Source of the DNA: an uncultured Gemmatimonadota bacterium
Lineage (GTDB): Bacteria; Gemmatimonadota; Gemmatimonadetes; Gemmatimonadales; Gemmatimonadaceae
DNA length: 7,921 bases
Direction: 5' to 3'
NCBI GenBank assembly: GCA_903894655.1
Contig: CAITQY010000643.1
Coordinates: forward strand, 1-7,921
Made by a program: the position numbers and the translations under genes. How positions within the stretch are numbered: position 1 is the first letter of the stretch; each line of letters begins with the position of its first letter. The notes under the pieces were generated by a model. It worked only from the letters and a program-made list of their open reading frames with translations, did no database searches and was not told the origin of the DNA. Below, in pieces: positions 6,466 to 7,921 of the stretch.

Positions 6466-6569
6466 GTCCGTGCGCGGACCGTCGACGTCGACGGAGCTCG
6501 CAGCAAAGGACTCGTGGTAACCCGGCCGCTGCTGCCGGGTTGCTGTGCGACCACCCTGAGCCCGTCAGG
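6466..6569 (+). other. structured ftsZ leader: run of predicted hairpins
   Basis: Several inverted repeats follow one another in the presumed 5' leader of ftsZ. GTCCG/CGGAC (6466-6470 with 6475-6479) has a four-base loop. A perfect 16-bp palindrome centred on GACGTC spans 6479-6494. AACCCGGC/GCCGGGTT (6519-6526 with 6534-6541) has a seven-base loop and can be extended by CGCAGCA at 6499-6505 pairing with 6541-6549 around a two-base bulge. CCTGA/TCAGG (6555-6559 with 6565-6569) comes last, nine bases before the ftsZ ribosome binding site. I do not recognise a known riboswitch class, and no T-run terminator follows. Confidence 0.45.
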
Positions 6570-6577
6570 CCCCGTAT

Positions 6578-6581
6578 GGAG
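6578..6581 (+). promoter_or_regulatory. ribosome binding site deciding the ftsZ start
   Basis: GGAG lies nine bases before the ATG at 6591. The in-frame ATG at 6576 overlaps this site and has no comparable purine run before it. The choice of 6591 also places the tubulin signature at residues 107-113, in register with characterised FtsZ proteins. Confidence 0.65.
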
Positions 6582-6590
6582 CTGCCCCGC

Positions 6591-7850
6591 ATGACCTTCG
6601 AGTTCGAAGAAAGCGCGCCCCAGAACGCCCGCATGAAGGTGGTGGGTGTCGGTGGCGGTGGCGGCAATGCCGTCAATCGCATGATCGAGGAACACCTCGA
6701 GGGCGTCGAATTCATTTCGGTGAACACCGACGCGCAGGCGCTGATGAACTCCAAGGCCGATGTCAAAATTCAGATCGGCAAGAAGCTCACCCGCGGACTC
6801 GGTGCCGGCGCGCGCCCCGAAATTGGGCGACAGGCCATCGACGAGAATCGCGAAGACACCAAGCGCGTGCTGGGCAACGCCGATCTCGTCTTCGTCACCT
6901 GCGGTATGGGCGGCGGGACCGGGACCGGTGCGGCGCCCGTCATCTGTGAACTCGCTCGCGAAGCCGGCGCACTGACGGTCGGGATCGTCACGCGGCCGTT
7001 CCTGTTCGAAGGACGCAAGCGGATGCGCCAGGCGGAAGAAGGCATCGCCGAAATGCGGAAGCACGTGGATACGATGATCATCGTGCCCAACGAGCGACTG
7101 CTCGCCGTGGTCGGCAAGGGCATCCCGTTCCACGAGGCGCTCAAGAAGGCCGACGAAGTGCTGCTCCACGCCACGCAGGGGATCTCGCTGCTCATCAGCG
7201 AGACAGGCCTCGTGAATGTCGACTTCGCCGACGTGCGCACGGTGATGCAGAACGGTGGATCGGCCCTCATGGGGACCGGCATCGGTCGCGGTGAGAACCG
7301 CGCCATGGAAGCCGCCCAGCAGGCCATCGCCTCGCCGTTACTCGACAACGTATCGATCTCCGGTGCCACCGGCGTGCTCGTCAACATCACGGGCGGTGAA
7401 GACCTCACCCTCGGTGAAGTCACGCAGATCAACGACATCGTGCACGATGCGGTCGGGGACAACGCCGAGATCATCTTCGGCGCCGTGCACGAGCCCGCCA
7501 TGATGAACGAGATCCGGGTCACGGTCATTGCGACCGGATTCGACCGGCAGATGCAGGGGGGCGTCGGTAATGGCGTCGTCCGGAACGTGTCGCTGGGCAC
7601 CACGGCCCCTTCCGCCCAGCACCAGCCGACTGCATCTTTTCCTCCGGTGGCGGCCGCGAAGCCCAGTCCCTCAGTGCTGCCGTTCCCTTCAAAGGATCGG
7701 CCCGCGCTGAGACCGGCGGCGGCTCCCGCTCGTCCGGCTTGGGAAGGTGCGCCCCCACGGCCGCCTCGTGTTCCTCCGATTTCCTCGTCGGCAAGCGTTG
7801 GCCTTGACGAAATGGAAATCCCGACGTTCATACGGAGACAGATGGATTGA
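6591..7850 (+). CDS. ftsZ: cell division protein FtsZ (bacterial tubulin)
   Basis: FtsZ is the GTPase that polymerises at mid-cell into the Z ring and recruits the divisome. The 419-residue product has the N-terminal nucleotide fold (KVVGVGGGGGNAVNRM, residues 16-31), the tubulin signature GGGTGTG at 107-113, and the T7 loop NVDFAD at 209-214. In that loop Asp211 and Asp214 correspond to the catalytic aspartates Asp209 and Asp212 of E. coli. The globular core ends near residue 318. A Pro/Ala-rich disordered linker of about 87 residues follows. The C-terminal peptide EIPTFIRRQMD is the usual docking site for FtsA and other partners. The frame is open upstream to 6360, with a GTG at 6411 and ATGs at 6444 and 6576; ATG 6591 is preferred for its GGAG site and family length. 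Separation from ftsA by a long gap implies its own promoter. The stop overlaps the start of the next gene. Confidence 0.97.
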   Translation: MTFEFEESAPQNARMKVVGVGGGGGNAVNRMIEEHLEGVEFISVNTDAQALMNSKADVKIQIGKKLTRGLGAGARPEIGRQAIDENREDTKRVLGNADLVFVTCGMGGGTGTGAAPVICELAREAGALTVGIVTRPFLFEGRKRMRQAEEGIAEMRKHVDTMIIVPNERLLAVVGKGIPFHEALKKADEVLLHATQGISLLISETGLVNVDFADVRTVMQNGGSALMGTGIGRGENRAMEAAQQAIASPLLDNVSISGATGVLVNITGGEDLTLGEVTQINDIVHDAVGDNAEIIFGAVHEPAMMNEIRVTVIATGFDRQMQGGVGNGVVRNVSLGTTAPSAQHQPTASFPPVAAAKPSPSVLPFPSKDRPALRPAAAPARPAWEGAPPRPPRVPPISSSASVGLDEMEIPTFIRRQMD

Positions 7851-7921
7851 CCAGCGCTCGCGCACGGCTCCTGATGGCTACTGTTTGTGCCGGTATCGGA
7901 GCCACCGCTATTGCGTTGGGA
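7847..7921 (+). CDS. start of an unidentified gene with an N-terminal hydrophobic segment, cut by the window edge
   Basis: A frame starting at TTG 7847 overlaps the ftsZ stop codon (TTGA) and stays open to the last base, giving 25 residues. GGAG at 7834-7837 is nine bases upstream, inside the ftsZ end, so the gene is probably coupled to ftsZ. The visible product begins MTSARARLLMATV and continues as a small-residue hydrophobic stretch (about residues 8-25). This is consistent with a signal peptide or membrane anchor of an exported protein. An in-frame ATG at 7874 is an alternative start but lacks a comparable ribosome binding site. Too little is present to name a family; exported cell-wall or division proteins would fit the context. 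Confidence 0.55.
   Translation, partial: MTSARARLLMATVCAGIGATAIALG

Noticed and set aside
6499..6549. Possible GEMM-type (c-di-GMP) riboswitch suggested by GCAAAGG and GGTAACCC pieces
   Set aside because: The conserved helices and tetraloop-receptor order of that class are not present. Only short fragments look alike.
6411..6590. N-terminal extension of FtsZ from GTG 6411 or ATG 6444
   Set aside because: The extension is Arg-rich and unlike FtsZ N-termini. It reads through the hairpin region, and AGGAG at 6420-6424 is 19 bases from ATG 6444, too far to be a good ribosome binding site.

Overview
This GC-rich window is part of a bacterial division and cell-wall (dcw) cluster, read entirely on the + strand. 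In order it holds the C-terminal two-thirds of murC, then ftsQ, ftsA, a large secreted M14-type zinc carboxypeptidase, ftsZ, and the first 25 codons of another gene. The FtsZ and FtsA sequence style, a signal peptide ending in an Ala-Ala-Gln region, the big M14 family with a trailing amidotransferase-like domain, and short-tandem-repeat palindromes between genes together suggest a member of Gemmatimonadota or a nearby phylum such as Acidobacteriota. That placement is inference from recognition, not from a search.

Layout: positions 1-3007 are a tightly packed translational unit. The murC stop and ftsQ start share a base (TGATG), and ftsQ and ftsA overlap by four bases (ATGA). The packing then breaks. 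A 159-bp gap at 3008-3166 is filled by a large imperfect inverted repeat made of tandem heptamers. After it comes the 986-residue peptidase gene (3167-6127), which has its own AGGAG ribosome binding site. A 463-bp non-coding stretch (6128-6590) follows. It begins with a 99-bp palindrome built from 9-mer repeats, then carries a perfect DnaA box, two candidate promoters, an inverted repeat and a run of predicted hairpins leading into ftsZ (6591-7850). A further gene starts at a TTG overlapping the ftsZ stop codon and runs off the window.

How the genes work together: MurC adds L-alanine to UDP-MurNAc in peptidoglycan precursor synthesis. FtsQ is the membrane scaffold of the divisome, FtsA anchors FtsZ to the membrane, and FtsZ forms the Z ring. 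The peptidase is exported and is the odd member: ftsA and ftsZ are normally direct neighbours, and here they are separated by this gene and by a different palindromic repeat element on each side. The most interesting points are this interruption, the two palindromes, and the ftsZ control region with its DnaA box. I saw no RNA genes, no CRISPR array and no recognisable transposase.
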